Position numbers and translations under genes: made by a program. Below the pieces are notes generated by a model. It saw nothing but the letters and a program-made list of their open reading frames with translations. It searched no databases and was not told the DNA's origin. Source: Pratylenchus scribneri (Eukaryota > Nematoda > Chromadorea > Rhabditida > Pratylenchidae). Taken from it: 64,000 bases of DNA. Below, one piece after another: positions 1-11,600 of this stretch (the stretch's first letter is position 1; each line of letters begins with the position of its first letter). The stretch spans positions 620,001 to 684,000 of the forward strand of contig JAQSEB010000034.1 in the NCBI GenBank assembly GCA_030063045.1, given 5' to 3'.

Positions 1-468
1 CCGTTAAAATTCATGCAAATCCATCTGTGAGGACATGAATTATTAGAAAATGGGGTTTTAAATGGTTATAAAAAGAAATATTTCCATTTTTTGAGAGGAA
101 TAATTTAGAATGATTTGAGAGTTAGGGAGGGGGTGGGCGTTGGGAAAATGTATCTTATAGGGCGTATTGCGCATAAAATGTTGCCTAAAGGTAATATGGA
201 AGGGGAAAATAGATTCAAAAATAGATAAAAATGTTGCCATTAGGATCGATTGAAAAAATAAATGAGCAACAAGGTAGCCTATCAAGGTGAAAGGCCTGCT
301 GGGCCCCAATTCTTATGGCCAGATTCAGCAACAGATGACTATCCCCGTCCCCGCCCTTTATATTTCCGTGTTTTTGCTAATTCAGCAAGTCTATCCTTTT
401 CTCTTTCCGCCTTTTATTCCCTTTTATTAGAATTGTATTTGGATAAGATCTTTCCCTATTCCCTGTGT

Positions 469-1589
469 TCACATTAATTCAAACCACCTTTCCCCATTTT
501 CGCCTTTATGCCTATTCCACATTATCCAATTCTTCCCATTGAAAAATGGCTGAATAAACAAATAATATTGAGGCAACAATTCTCTTATCGACATTGTTTT
601 TTTGTGCATAATCCAATGACCTACCCTTTTCGATGTGCTTTGTGCCATTTCTGCTTCATTTTGATTTTTGGCCAATTTTCGTCGAATTGTTTGGGTAGAC
701 CCAAAATGGTGTGGTCGTTTTCCCCGTTGAGTTGGTGTCGAAAGGAAATGTCGAATATCATTTGGATCAGTGCCTTCACTTTTGATTTGACGTCGAGTCA
801 CAACGGTCGGGTCCGGTTTGGTCGGAGAACGAACATATACGTACTAAATTTTAGGGGAATTGGCCAAATTGAGTAAGCAAATTATTTTGAGAAAATTAAA
901 TAAAATATGGAAAATATTTAATTTGGTAAAACTTTTCTTATTGAAAATAAATCTTTTTGAGAGATAACTTGGCCATATAACAAAGTGTTAGGGTTTATGT
1001 TTAATGTTAGTTAGGATTAGGGTTTAATTCTCCGAGAGTAGGAATCGAAACCTGAATTTTGGCCAAGTTATATGGCCTCAAAAAAATGATTTTTTGACAC
1101 AAAATTTATAATAGATACAATACATTTTTCGGTGCAACTTAAATATTTCCCATTAAGGAAATTTGGCCAATTATTTTGATTCTGAGGAAATTAATTAATA
1201 GAAATGCCTTTTTAAACCGCAAACCATTAGACTTGGCAAATTAAAGTAAAGTGAAAGATTCGAGAAAGATCATTCATTAATTATAGTCCATTAAACTGGA
1301 TTTTCTATATAATTAAATATAGTCCATTAAACCTCAAATTTATAGTGGGCGTGACCCCAAAAATGGACTGCATTCCCATTTTTAATTGGCCACGCAATTT
1401 GCTTACTTTTCTTGCCACATTATTGTAGTCCACTTGACCACCACCACCGTTCATTTGCACCTTTCGAGGAGGACGGCCCCTTCCCCTCTTTATTATATTA
1501 TTTCCATTTTGCATAATTTCTCTTTGGGCTTTGGCCACCTTTGCTGCCCTTGCAATGGCCAAAATTTTTTTAGTCCTCCAATGTGTCAT
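469..1589 (-). CDS. Small AT-hook-containing protein, two exons (tentative)
   Basis: Two open segments join in phase 0. Exon 1 runs 1589-1407 from an ATG and ends at a good donor (GTAAGC). Exon 2 runs 843-469, after an acceptor ending TTTAG, to a stop. The product is about 185 residues. Exon 1 is lysine/arginine-rich and carries an AT-hook (KRGRGRPPRK), a motif that binds the minor groove of AT-rich DNA, so a nuclear chromatin-associated role is the natural inference. Exon 2 is basic and polar with no domain I recognise. The 560-bp intron contains a palindromic repeat at 952-1092. No upstream exon is evident, but the first exon could be internal. Coding status rests on splice phase and the AT-hook only. 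Confidence 0.4.
952..1092. repeat. Palindromic MITE-like repeat, family 1
   Basis: The ends are inverted copies of each other: CTTGGCCATATAAC near the left and CCAAGTTATATGGCC near the right, followed by a TTTTTGA-type tail. The centre contains an AACCCTAA-like motif. Related sequences occur near 15255-15378, 42543-42610, 46186-46335, 47395-47480 and 55385-55500, so this is a dispersed family. No coding capacity. Confidence 0.6.
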
Positions 1590-2999
1590 TTTTCCGATGA
1601 ATTTGGATGATTTTATTTAAATATTATTGTAAGAATTGGAAGAATATGCCAATGCCAAAAATGGGGTCAAGTAGGCGACCTACTTTTTTTTTATCTAAAT
1701 CAACTTTTTGAATATACTGTATAGTAGGAGTAAGAATAGGAAAGAAGAACAAAGATGGTTGAAGAATTGAATTGAATGATAATATTGGAGAATATATTTA
1801 TTTTGGCCCATGGCTAAATAGCCCATATTCGAAGAAAATTGAATGATAATGGCTAATAATAATGGGGATGGGGGAAATATTTTGGCCCATGGCTAATATA
1901 TTCGGCGGTAAAATATAAAAGTGAATGGGGAGGAAAGTGGGCAATGTGAATTTGCTGGAGGGAAATAAGCAACCAACCACAATTCGCCGGGAGCAAGGCA
2001 GAGAGTAAGTCGGTCACGAGGCAATGTGGCAAATAGAAGAGAAAATAGATAAAAGAAAAATGAGGAAGAATCAATAAAGTGGGAAGGAGAGAGGGAATGG
2101 CCTTGAGGCCAAAAATCCTCGAAAATTAGCACTGTTGTGAGGGAAATTGTATTCATTTTCAAAAGCATTGGGACGGAAAGTCGCGCACTTATTAGAATGG
2201 GAAAATTAATCATCACGAAAATTGAAGGACATTTCGCCTACTCCCACCCCCCAATCCATCATAATTTATCCATAATTTCATATACAGTATACAATACATC
2301 CAAGAGTATCGGTTTATTCTTTATTTAGAGATGGATACTCCTTCTTAACTTGCCGCTGGCCAATTTGTCTTTTAAAATAAAACTCTTCAAAGATTGAAAT
2401 GAAAATTTTTGTATCAAATTAACAACATCCATTGAAAGATGAAATTGGAAGAATGGATGAGCCATATTCAGCATTTATTTTTTCAAATTGAGCATATTCT
2501 CACAATTCAATCTCTCTGCTAGTCATACGATTAAACCTAGCCTTTGAACCCAAAAATTTTCTCCTATATGAGCCCCTTTATCCCTCATTTTTATTACATT
2601 TTTCAATTCAAAAGTCCCGGCTAGTTTTTCTCTCAAAATCACACAATTTTGTATTATATTTTCTCTTCCTCCAAATTCATAGTTTTGCATTTTTCTGTTC
2701 TTTTTACAAATTTTGATTGATACTTCCTTAATTCTTATTTCACAAAATGTGCCCCCTTTTTGCCTACCGGTCAAAAATTATTTCTTATAAAAATGTGCAT
2801 TCTTTTATCCCTGAACTTTAAAAAGTCAAATAAATTTGAATGAAAATTGAAAATGATTGGAATAACATGAATTCATTAACAAAAAGGGGAAGAATGAAGA
2901 AATGTCTCTTTAAACTACAAAATTGTCATTCCTAATCCCACTGCTAAATAAAGAGTTAATTATTCGGGTGGGGGACGTTTCATTGCCGGCCGTTTCATT

Positions 3000-3290
3000 G
3001 CCAGCGACTTTGACAAGTCATAACTCTGCAAAGAAGAAACCTTCTGAGAAAATCTTGGTATCATTGGATAGAGCTATTCAAGCTCTATTGAATAGTGGAT
3101 AAAGCTTTTTTGATAAATGAAAATTTAAGTGACTTAAAGTCGAAAAGTTGAATACAAGTCGCTTTTTCTTAGTTAGAAGCTTGTAATTAAGAGGATTATT
3201 AACTTTTAATAAATTGCTTTATATCATTTAATAGAGTTTGATTAGCTCTATCCAAAGATACCAAGATTGTCTCAAACGGTTTAAAAAATG
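3000..3290. repeat. Imperfect palindrome next to satellite array
   Basis: Arms at about 3053-3075 (CTTGGTATCATTGGATAGAG) and 3245-3268 (its reverse complement with few changes) enclose about 170 bp. It directly abuts the satellite array, suggesting that array and palindrome belong to one composite element. Confidence 0.5.
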
Positions 3291-4652
3291 TATAGAGTTC
3301 TAGGCCTAGTTTTTTTTTTTTATTTTTTAGCTTATAGTTATTAAAATTTATTCAGAAAATTTCAGATTGAAAACTCGGGCCGATTTTGAAAAATTGATTT
3401 TTGAAAATTTTGAATTTTTTCCTGTATTTTTGAAAATTTTTAAAAATTCATAACTAAAAAATGTATAGAGTACTAGGCCTAGTTTTTTTTTTATTTTTTA
3501 GCTTATAGTTATTAAAATTTATTCAGAAAATTTCAGATTGAAAACTCGGGCCGATTTTGAAAAATTGATTTTTGAAAATTTTGAATTTTTTCCTGTATTT
3601 TCGAAAATTTTTAAAAATTCATAACTAAAAAATGTATAGAGTTCTAGGCCTAGTTTTTTTTTATTTTTTAGCTTATAGTTATTAAAATTTTTTCAGAAAA
3701 TTTCAGACTGAAAACTCGGGCCGATTTTGAAAAATTGATTTTTTAAAATTTTGAATTTTTTCCTGTATTTTTGAAAATTTTTAAAAATTCATAACTAAAA
3801 AATGTATAGAGTTCTAGGCCTAGTTTTTTTTTTATTTTTTAGCTTATAGTTATTAAAATTTATTCAGAAAATTTCAGATTGAAAACTCGGGCCGATTTTG
3901 AAAAATTGATTTTTGAAAATTTTGAATTTTTTCCTGTATTTTTGAAAATTTTTAAAAATTCATAACTAAAAAATGTATAGAGTTCTAGGCCTAGTTTTTT
4001 TTTTTATTTTTTAGCTTATGTTATTAAAATTTATTCAGAAAATTTCAGACTGAAAACTCGGGCCGATTTTGAAAAATTGATTTTTGAAAATTTTGAATTT
4101 TTTCCTGTATTTTTGAAAATTTTTAAAAATTCATAACTAAAAAATGTATAGAGTACTAGGCCTAGTTTTTTTTTATTTTTTAGCTTATATTTATTAAAAT
4201 TTATTCAGAAAATTTCAGATTGAAAACTCGGGCCGATTTTGAAAAATTGATTTTTGAAAATTTTGAATTTTTTCCTGTATTTTTGAAAATTTTTAAAAAT
4301 TCATAACTAAAAAATGTATAGAGTTCTAGGCCTAGTTTTTTTTTATTTTTTAGCTTATAGTTATTAAAATTTATTCAGAAAATTTCAGACTGAAAACTCG
4401 GGCCGATTTTGAAAAATTGATTTTTGAAAATTTTGAATTTTTTCCTGTATTTTTGAAAATTTTTAAAAATTCATAACTAAAAAATGTATAGAGTTCTAGG
4501 CCTAGTTTTTTTTTTATTTTTTAGCTTATAGTTATTAAAATTTATTCAGAAAATTTCAGACTGAAAACTCGGGCCGATTTTGAAAAATTGACTTTTGAAA
4601 ATTTTGAATTTTTCCTGTATTTTTGAAAATTCTAAAAATTCATAACTAAAAA
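3284..4652. repeat. Tandem satellite, about 170-bp unit, 8 copies
   Basis: Unit starts (AAAAAATGTATAGAG) recur near 3284, 3458, 3628, 3798, 3970, 4139, 4309 and 4480. Each unit includes TTCTAGGCCTAG, a T-tract of varying length, GAAAACTCGGGCCGATTTT and a run rich in TTTTGAAAA. Copies differ mainly in T-tract length and a few substitutions, so homogenisation is recent. The unit is close to nucleosome length and has no open reading frame. Confidence 0.9.
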
Positions 4653-6136
4653 ACTTATAGACACAATTCTATCAATTCTTAACCAATTTAAATAAAATTT
4701 ATATTATTAGATGCCCAAAAGTCTGCTCTTTAATTTGATACTAAAATTATCAAAATTGCTTTAGTCAATTATGATTTATTTAGCATAAACATTGACAAAT
4801 TGTTCCGACCACGAGTTGGGCCAATCGGTTTAGATTGAGCTTTATAAAGATTTTGAACTGAACTGTTATAGGATTTTTCAAAATTTTTTGAAGAGATTTT
4901 TATGATAGCAGATGAAATGTTGTTGGGAATATATGCATTTTATAATGCTTTGTGTGGACAGATGCATGTGACCTTGAATTTTTGCATTAAAAAGCATGGA
5001 TGGATGGATGGATGGATGGATGTGGAATGAAGGGATAGCCTCCTAAATGCATGTGCGCGAATACCACATTGTGCGCGAAATTGATGGTGGTGGGCAATGG
5101 ATGTGGGAAAGAAAGGCTGCGACCAAAAATTGATTGGTTTTCAGTGAAATTTGGGTGGCTGACTGGACGAATTTGCGCATTTGATCGGGAGCCAACAATC
5201 TATTTTATTCAACCGACAATCTATGCCATAAATCTGCCCGAAATAATAAAACATTGGAAAATTTTATTTCACCGAAGTGAACATTTTTAAGTGCATTTTT
5301 TGAATATAACCCAAATTTCATGAAGAAATTTGCTCTAAAATTAGCATAAAATTGGATCTTTGGCATATTCAATTGTAAATATGAAAAATTTGGTATGGGT
5401 TCAAAAATCGAATAGGGAAACAGAGTGGCATTCATATTCCAAATTTGGCATAAATTATTAAGGTTTAGTGAGGCCTATTTTCACATTTGCCTAATATATA
5501 AATAAATTGCCAAAGAAACTCAACATTTTTAATCCCTTTCAAGGCAAAATACCCTCTAAAATGGCCATAAAATGATGTTGATGATTCCCTCCTTCTAAAA
5601 TTGCCAAAAAATAATAAATTGAATATAAAAAATTGCAAAAATATATTGTCGTGTGTTGGATTTTGTCAAGGAAAATAATAAAAAATGAAAAAATAAATTT
5701 GATGAAGAATTAAGTGCCGGAGAGAAGGATTTGGAGGATGGGGAAAGGGGGAATTTATGATTGGAAGATTTTGGGGGATTTTGTTTGATTTTTATATGCG
5801 TGGAGATTGGGATTTGGGGATGGGAAGGGGTCAAATCGATGCATCCAAAAAATAATAAAAATAAAAAAAAACAAAAACATCATCAAATCATCATATCCAT
5901 TAATCCAAAAATGGCCCTTCTTTCTCATTCAATTCTCATTCATCAATGCAAAAAATATTGTAAAATATAAATTGAAGAGCACCATTTTTGGGGCTGTGGC
6001 TGGTTTGTGGATGGCTGGCTGGCTTGATTGGAAGTTGTGGAAGAGAAGTTGGAAGGGAGGAAGCCCAAAAAAATAAATTGAATTGGAGGCCATTCGCGCG
6101 CAAAAATTCATCAATCCATCCACTCAAAGTGCTCAT

Positions 6137-8486
6137 TCAATAGACGCAATTGGTGATTTGTTGGATTGGATGGTTGTGTTCCCCCGAACGGAACACGCTG
6201 ATCACGCCGGTGTTCTCGGTCACGGCCAATCTAAATATTTTGTTATTTAATTGTATTTTGAATTTTATTTAATAATTAGGAATTGGTTCAATGTTTGATG
6301 CTATTTATTATTAGAATTAGGCCTCTCTCCAATAATTAATTCTGCCTATTTGCCCCATTTTAATTCCGCCTATTTGCCCCATTTTAATTCCGCCTAATTG
6401 CCCCAATTTAATTCCGCCTTGCCCCAATTTAATTCCGCCTATTTGCCCCAATTTAATTCCGCCTATTTGCCCCAATTTAATTCCGCCTATTTGCCCCATT
6501 TTAATTCCGCCTATTTGCCCCATTTTAATTCCGCCTATTTGCCCCAATTTAATTCCGCCTATTTGCCCCAATTTAATTCCGCCTATTTGCCCCAATTTAA
6601 TTCCGCCTATTTGCCCCAATTTAATTCCGCCTATTTGCCCCAATTTAATTCCGCCTATTTGCCTTAATTTAATCCCCGTTTCCCCTCTAAACATACAATT
6701 TGAACATGCATCGTTCGTTGTGCCTGTGTCGATTGCAGCGGAAATGACGATTTTTGCCATGGAAAGTGGTCTTATGTACGGTGACACGCTGGGCCTGACG
6801 CAATGTTTCCAGCTCATCGGCGGTTCGAACCGTTTGCATTGGAATCCAATTTGTGCGTTGTCCGCCTGCAAATTTGGGGGTAGGTTTTTAGCGTTTATGT
6901 GGGAGGCGTGGCCGCTTTTTTATTTGGGCCATCGCTGACCAGGGCCTCGGCACGAGGGGGCGCGACCTGATGGCACGACAGCGTGATTGTGATCGCCCGA
7001 TTTGAACACTTTGAATGTGGTGTCCTCCGATTGGATGGCCAACATTTTGAACGGGCATTTCTCCTGGTGTCGATGTCGATTGCAGCGATAGTGCCTGCAA
7101 TAATAGAGGGGAATAATGTATTTTATTAATTTGATATGAGGACTGATAAGGGAAATATTTGTTAACAAACCAAATTACATTTCTAAACCCTTTTTGCAAC
7201 CCTTAGTATCTAGCTAATTGAGAGGATTGGCAATAATAAAAGAGCCTCACAATTTATGGGGATAGGGGAATTGCTCATAAATAATTGAGGTCATATTCAT
7301 TTTGCCTTAGGGCAACATCACTCATCCATCAGACTCTTCTCCCTTCTTTCAGTCAGTTATAAAAAAGAAAAGAAGAGAGGATATTGTATCGTAGAGGGAA
7401 CATAAATTTTCACTCTTCTACTGTAGCAGGGGAATGATTGAATTTATTCATTTTGGCCAATTCTTTGGTGGTTTTTTTCGGGGTGTATAATGCCTATTCC
7501 AATTGAAGACAAATCCATTAAATATTTATTTTTCATCATTTCTTTGTTTTTTAACACCCAATTCAATCCCAATTCTCAACCAAATTTCCGTTCATTTCCC
7601 CATTTCCTCACCTGATCATTTGTTGTTTTCCATCCCCAAGTCCATTTGTGATGGTTTTGTGCACAATTGCCTGACTGGCCACCTTCAATTCCTCCAACAA
7701 ATCTTTATTCTGAATTGTGGCCATAAATTCCATGTTTTGGGCTGCCGCAGCTGCAAAAACAAATTAATTCTATTAAATTATATAATTGTGATGTCTCTTT
7801 TCATTAAAAACAAAATGTCTTTCTTTTCTTTTTAAAAACTTATTTAAAATTTAGGCTATTTGGATGTATTTTTGTATAGTTTTTTTTTATCTTGGCCATA
7901 TATTTATCATTTCATAAAGGTCAAAATGACCGAATAACATGTTATCTACTTATAAGGATTAGAAGGTACCTGCTGGGGCTTTTGGCGAATTTGGCACATA
8001 AATTAAATCCATCCTCAGCAGGTTTTATTAGAGAGAATATAGTTTAATGTACCAACTGCTCTAATAAGCACATAAAGCCCTCATTCCCTGTACCAATAAG
8101 CTGAAAGCCTTCCTCCACCTCACCCACATTTCCCTCCCTTCCCTATTTGGTTCACCCCTCCCCCCTCCCTCAACAAGTCCATTTATTTAGCCAAGAATAG
8201 TTTGTATTTGTAGTATGCCCCTGCCCCCATTTTTGCCCACCCACCGGCTGCTGCAGCCGCCGATGCAGCGTTCACATTCGACGAGGGCTGTGCTTGTTGT
8301 TGTTGGGGCGGTTGTTGGATTTGTTGCTGTTGTTGTTGGGGTTGACCAACAACCATTGTGGGCTGCTGTTCACGTTTCATTTGTTGCTGCTGCTGCTGAT
8401 GTTGGGCAGCGGTCAATCCTTGCTGAACATTTTGTTGCATTGTCACAATTTGGAGCGCATTTGCCGGAAAAGGGAGACCCCCAGGG
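6137..8486 (-). CDS. Polyglutamine protein with two FLYWCH/WRKY-GCM1-like zinc-finger units
   Basis: Exons by splice phase are 8486-8245, 7750-7612, 7094 to about 6967 (or 6940), 6865-6697 and 6230-6137 (stop). The first is Q-rich (runs of CAG/CAA) ending in an alanine run. The rest encode two homologous units. Each has a helical lead-in (ELKVASQAIVHKT; ELETLRQAQRVTVHKT), then (H)YRCNRHRH or HFRCNRHRH, a second cysteine (KCPFKM or RCMFKL) and a closing HNH (KSGDHNH; RSGEHNH). This C-x(n)-C-x(n)-HxH layout fits FLYWCH or WRKY-GCM1-type zinc-binding DNA-binding domains; which one is undecided. A nuclear transcription regulator is likely. The exact donor after the first unit is uncertain, and upstream exons, possibly in the 9.3-10.3 kb block, are not resolved. 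Intron 6231-6696 contains the 24-bp minisatellite. Confidence 0.6.
6330..6668. repeat. 24-bp minisatellite, about 14 units
   Basis: The unit has core GCCCCAATTTAATTCCGCC followed by TATTT; some units have TTTT for ATTT and one is shortened. As 24 is a multiple of 3, it opens long spurious reading frames on both strands. It sits inside an intron of the zinc-finger gene. The same unit recurs reversed at 57847-58108. Confidence 0.9.
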
Positions 8487-8839
8487 CTGAAAACAAAACA
8501 CAATTTGGGAATGTTCCAAAGGGGAGAGACTAACTTGAAATTCATCATTCCACCGAACAAATGATTCCACGACATTTTGTTGATTAATTTTTAGTGCACA
8601 AAAATTTGTACCAAAATTAAATAAATAAAATTTTTTATTTTGTTCCAATCTAAAATGCCAGGGGAATTTATTCCTTTAAACTTTGGCAATTTTTGTATTC
8701 GAAGGACATTTACCCTTTATAGTATTCATTTTTGTACGATAGAGATTCCTTGCCATTCCGTGTCCATGGCCTTATTAAACCGATTAATAACCACATTCAT
8801 TCATTGGTTATATTACATTTGACAATCCTGCTGATGGGT

Positions 8840-9290
8840 GGTCATCCCGAATCCCTTGAGGTCCAGTTTTAGTCTGCTGGTCATAGCTTATGCCTTGAGG
8901 GCAATTTTAGCCGTATTAATCAAGTTGTTTCTGTTTATCCCGAATGCCTTGGGGGGCAATTTTTAGTCCGGTTCACCCCTAATGCCTCAAGGGCAATTTT
9001 GGCCTGTTCATCCCGAATGCCTTGAGGGCAATTTTTACCTTGTTTATCCCGAATGCCTTGGGGGGCAATTTTTAGTCCGGTTCACCCCTAATGCCTCAAG
9101 GGCAATTTTGGCCTGTTCATCCCGAATGCCTTGAGGGCAATTTTTACCTTGTTTATCCCTAATGCCTTGAGGGCATTTATACCCTCTTCATCCCGAATGC
9201 CTTGAGGGCAATTTTACCCTCTTCATCCCGAATGCCTTGAGGGCATTTATACCCTCTCCATCCCGAATGCCTTGAAGACAATTTTTATAC
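8840..9290. repeat. GAATGCCTTGAGGGCAATTTT minisatellite with higher-order unit
   Basis: About a dozen degenerate copies of a 30-40 bp unit containing ATGCCTTGAGGGCA, separated by TTCATCCC- or TTTATCCC-like linkers. A larger block of about 110 bp (starting near 8930) is repeated almost exactly starting near 9040, so a higher-order duplication has occurred. Noncoding. Confidence 0.8.
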
Positions 9291-10286
9291 TCAACTTGCC
9301 ATTTTCCGGCTGACCGTTCTCCTCCTATAATTTGGCCACCCCAATCGAGACTTTAGGCCCATGGGGCCAGGCCATGTTAGGAAAGGGACAAGGGGGTTCA
9401 ACAACGGAGGAGGTAGGGGGAAGGCCGAGTATCGGAACAAGGGTTGGGGGACAGGATGGTCGGGGGGTTGTCGTGGTTGGTGGTGGGGCAGCGACGAGGA
9501 CGGGACGGTGGTTGGGGGAAGAGTCGGGGCAATAAGAGAGGAGCAATTCTGTTGGGTCTGCTGGTTGGGTGTAGGGGAAGTGTTAGGGGAAATGGAAAGG
9601 GGGAAGTGCTTGGGCGAGGGTTGAGGTGGGGCTGAAGCCTGCTGCTGGTGAGGAAGGGGTGGGGCTGTTGTGTGTGTGTGGATGAATGGTGGTGGCAGTG
9701 GCGGAGGTGGGTCTGATGCGACGGTCGATGATGTTGGGGGGCGCGGAGGGTGGATGATGAAGGGGGAAGAGAAGAGGGAAGGGGCGAGAGGCAAGGACGA
9801 GGAGGGGGAAGGAAGGAAGGGGAAAGTGTCGTCAGGAAGGCGATGTGCAAGAAAGGGCAAGAAATGGAGGGAGGGAGGATGGTGGTGAAGAATGGGTGCG
9901 TCAGAGGAGGAGGAGGAGGAAGAACAAGAAAAGGGAGGAAGAAGGAGGAAGATGAAGAAGAAGGAAGGGTGGAGGGAAGAAGAGGAGGAAAGGGCCGCCA
10001 TCGTCGTTCTTACCTCGCCTCGCCCTTCCAAACAACACACATGTGAGAGTTTGGAAGGGGTATTGGGAAATGGGGGGTCCGCCGCTGGCCCCACCAAGCA
10101 GACAAACAAACGAGCGATGGGGCTGGGGAGGGGTTGTTGTTGAGAAGCTTGCTGGAGGGGAAGGGAGGGGATGGGTGTTTGGGGGAGAGTCTCTACTCTA
10201 TGTGCTGTGCTGGCAGCGATGTGTGCTCGGCAAGCAAGCCGCCGGTCGACGGGAAGGGTGAGGAGGGTGGAAGACCAGCGCCCCAA
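9291..10286 (-). other. Long Pro/Ser-rich open frame on a polypurine block (coding status unclear)
   Basis: The minus strand has an uninterrupted 331-codon frame rich in proline, serine, histidine and leucine, with PPPP, SSSSSS and Q runs. It lies upstream of, and on the same strand as, the polyglutamine zinc-finger gene, so it could be its 5' exon. Against this, the plus strand is extremely purine-rich and G-rich, which opens all three minus frames (another frame is open at 9398-9850), and no splice pair connecting to 8486 is obvious. I cannot decide between low-complexity coding and simple polypurine DNA. A C-run of about 17 lies near 10288-10304. Confidence 0.3.
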
Positions 10287-10304
10287 CCCCCCCCCCCCCC
10301 CCCC

Positions 10305-11600
10305 AAGGCACTTTCTTCTCCGGCTTTCCAGAGAGCAATCGCCCCGAGCGCCATCCTCCCAATCGATTCACGCAATTCCCCTCTGCATCCCCTCCAGCGC
10401 ATTGCTGCCCCTTCTTTCGTCCGCGCCTCTTTCCCTCCTTCCCTCCTTTAAAGCAGCATAAATATTCACCTCCCCTCCTGCTGCTGGCCCTTGTTAGATG
10501 GAAGAAGCGCTTTTTCTCCGGCTGAAAAGGTGGAAAGGAAGGAGGGAGGAAGATGATGGACTTTGATGATGATGACTGGAATTTTGGTTATGTGGTCCAC
10601 AAGCGCCAAAAATATAGTCATTCTTCTTCCCTTCAATCATAAGCCAAAATAAGTGTCAAGCAATTGAATGAAAAACATGAATTTGGAATATTTTGGAATG
10701 GATGGGATGAATTGAAAAGGAGGGAATTAAAATAACAAAGGGGATTCTGAATCACCGTTGAACTCCACAATGCCGAAGGGAATCTGTTTAAATCAAGGAT
10801 GTTCTTTTGATGGAATTCATTAAATGAAAATAATAGATTGGATCAGAATTCAGAAGAATTGAAGATGGAGGGGAAAAATATTTTTAACGAGGGATTCTGA
10901 ATCTGGGGGGATTTTCAGAAGTTTATATGAACTTCAGAATGTTGGAAAGGAAGCACGGGCGGATTTTCTTATGATGGAATATGAAAATGAATAGTGAATG
11001 AGAAGATGAATAATCAAAACAGATTGGAACAAATCTACTGAATTTATATATTCAAATTTCTTCGAAATCACATGGGAATATGCTAACAAATAGTAATATC
11101 AATACCGTATATCTCTTTTAATTCCCCCACCCTCAACTTTGTGTGGACATAGAACCTTTAAAATGACCCTAGATTTGCCAATTTTTGAGAGATTGAAAAA
11201 TAATTCCCCATGGTGAATTAAAAAAAAGCATATTTGTTATTTAAATTATTTATTTAAAAATTTAATCGAGGTATAAAATTGAATTTTTCGACTTCTTTTT
11301 TCCAACATTCCACTTGCCTAATTATGTGTATTCCTTATTTATTTGATAATTGATACCTTTCCTTTACCCTTTACTATATTCAAGATCTATAAAAAATTTT
11401 TTCAATATTTCTTCGACTCGAAAGCAAATTATTGCGGGTTGGCCAGGCAGCTGCCTTGTTGCTGTTGCTGATAAGCCCAATGTAATATATTTTGTAATTT
11501 GTGAAGAGAGGGTGGTACGAGAAGGCAAAAAATATATTCACGGGATCATTTTTTGTGCAAATTGTCCTTTGCTCTGCCAATTCATTTAACAAATATTTAA
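10305..11600. other. Intergenic, no gene seen
   Basis: AT-rich unique DNA between the polypurine block and the P450 start. GGGATTCTGAATC recurs near 10740 and 10893. No supported exon. Confidence 0.5.

Larger units (their letters stand above)
1590..6136. other. Intergenic stretch dominated by repeats
   Basis: I see no convincing gene here. It holds AT-rich unique DNA, an imperfect palindrome (about 3000-3290), the 170-bp satellite array, a half copy of a second palindromic family (about 4660-4760) and a short GGAT microsatellite near 4997-5024. The short open frames have no coding character or splice support. Confidence 0.6.

Noticed and set aside
3284..4652. Tandem repeats as a CRISPR array
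   Set aside because: Units are contiguous without unique spacers, 170 bp long, in a eukaryotic genome.
6317..6871. Frames encoding LPQFNSAY or GGIKLGQI repeats
   Set aside because: A 24-bp minisatellite with no stop codon opens both strands; not protein-coding. The same applies at 57760-58113.
10134..10461. Plus-strand proline-rich frames over the C-run
   Set aside because: Created by the homopolymeric C tract and GC-rich context; no splice or family support.
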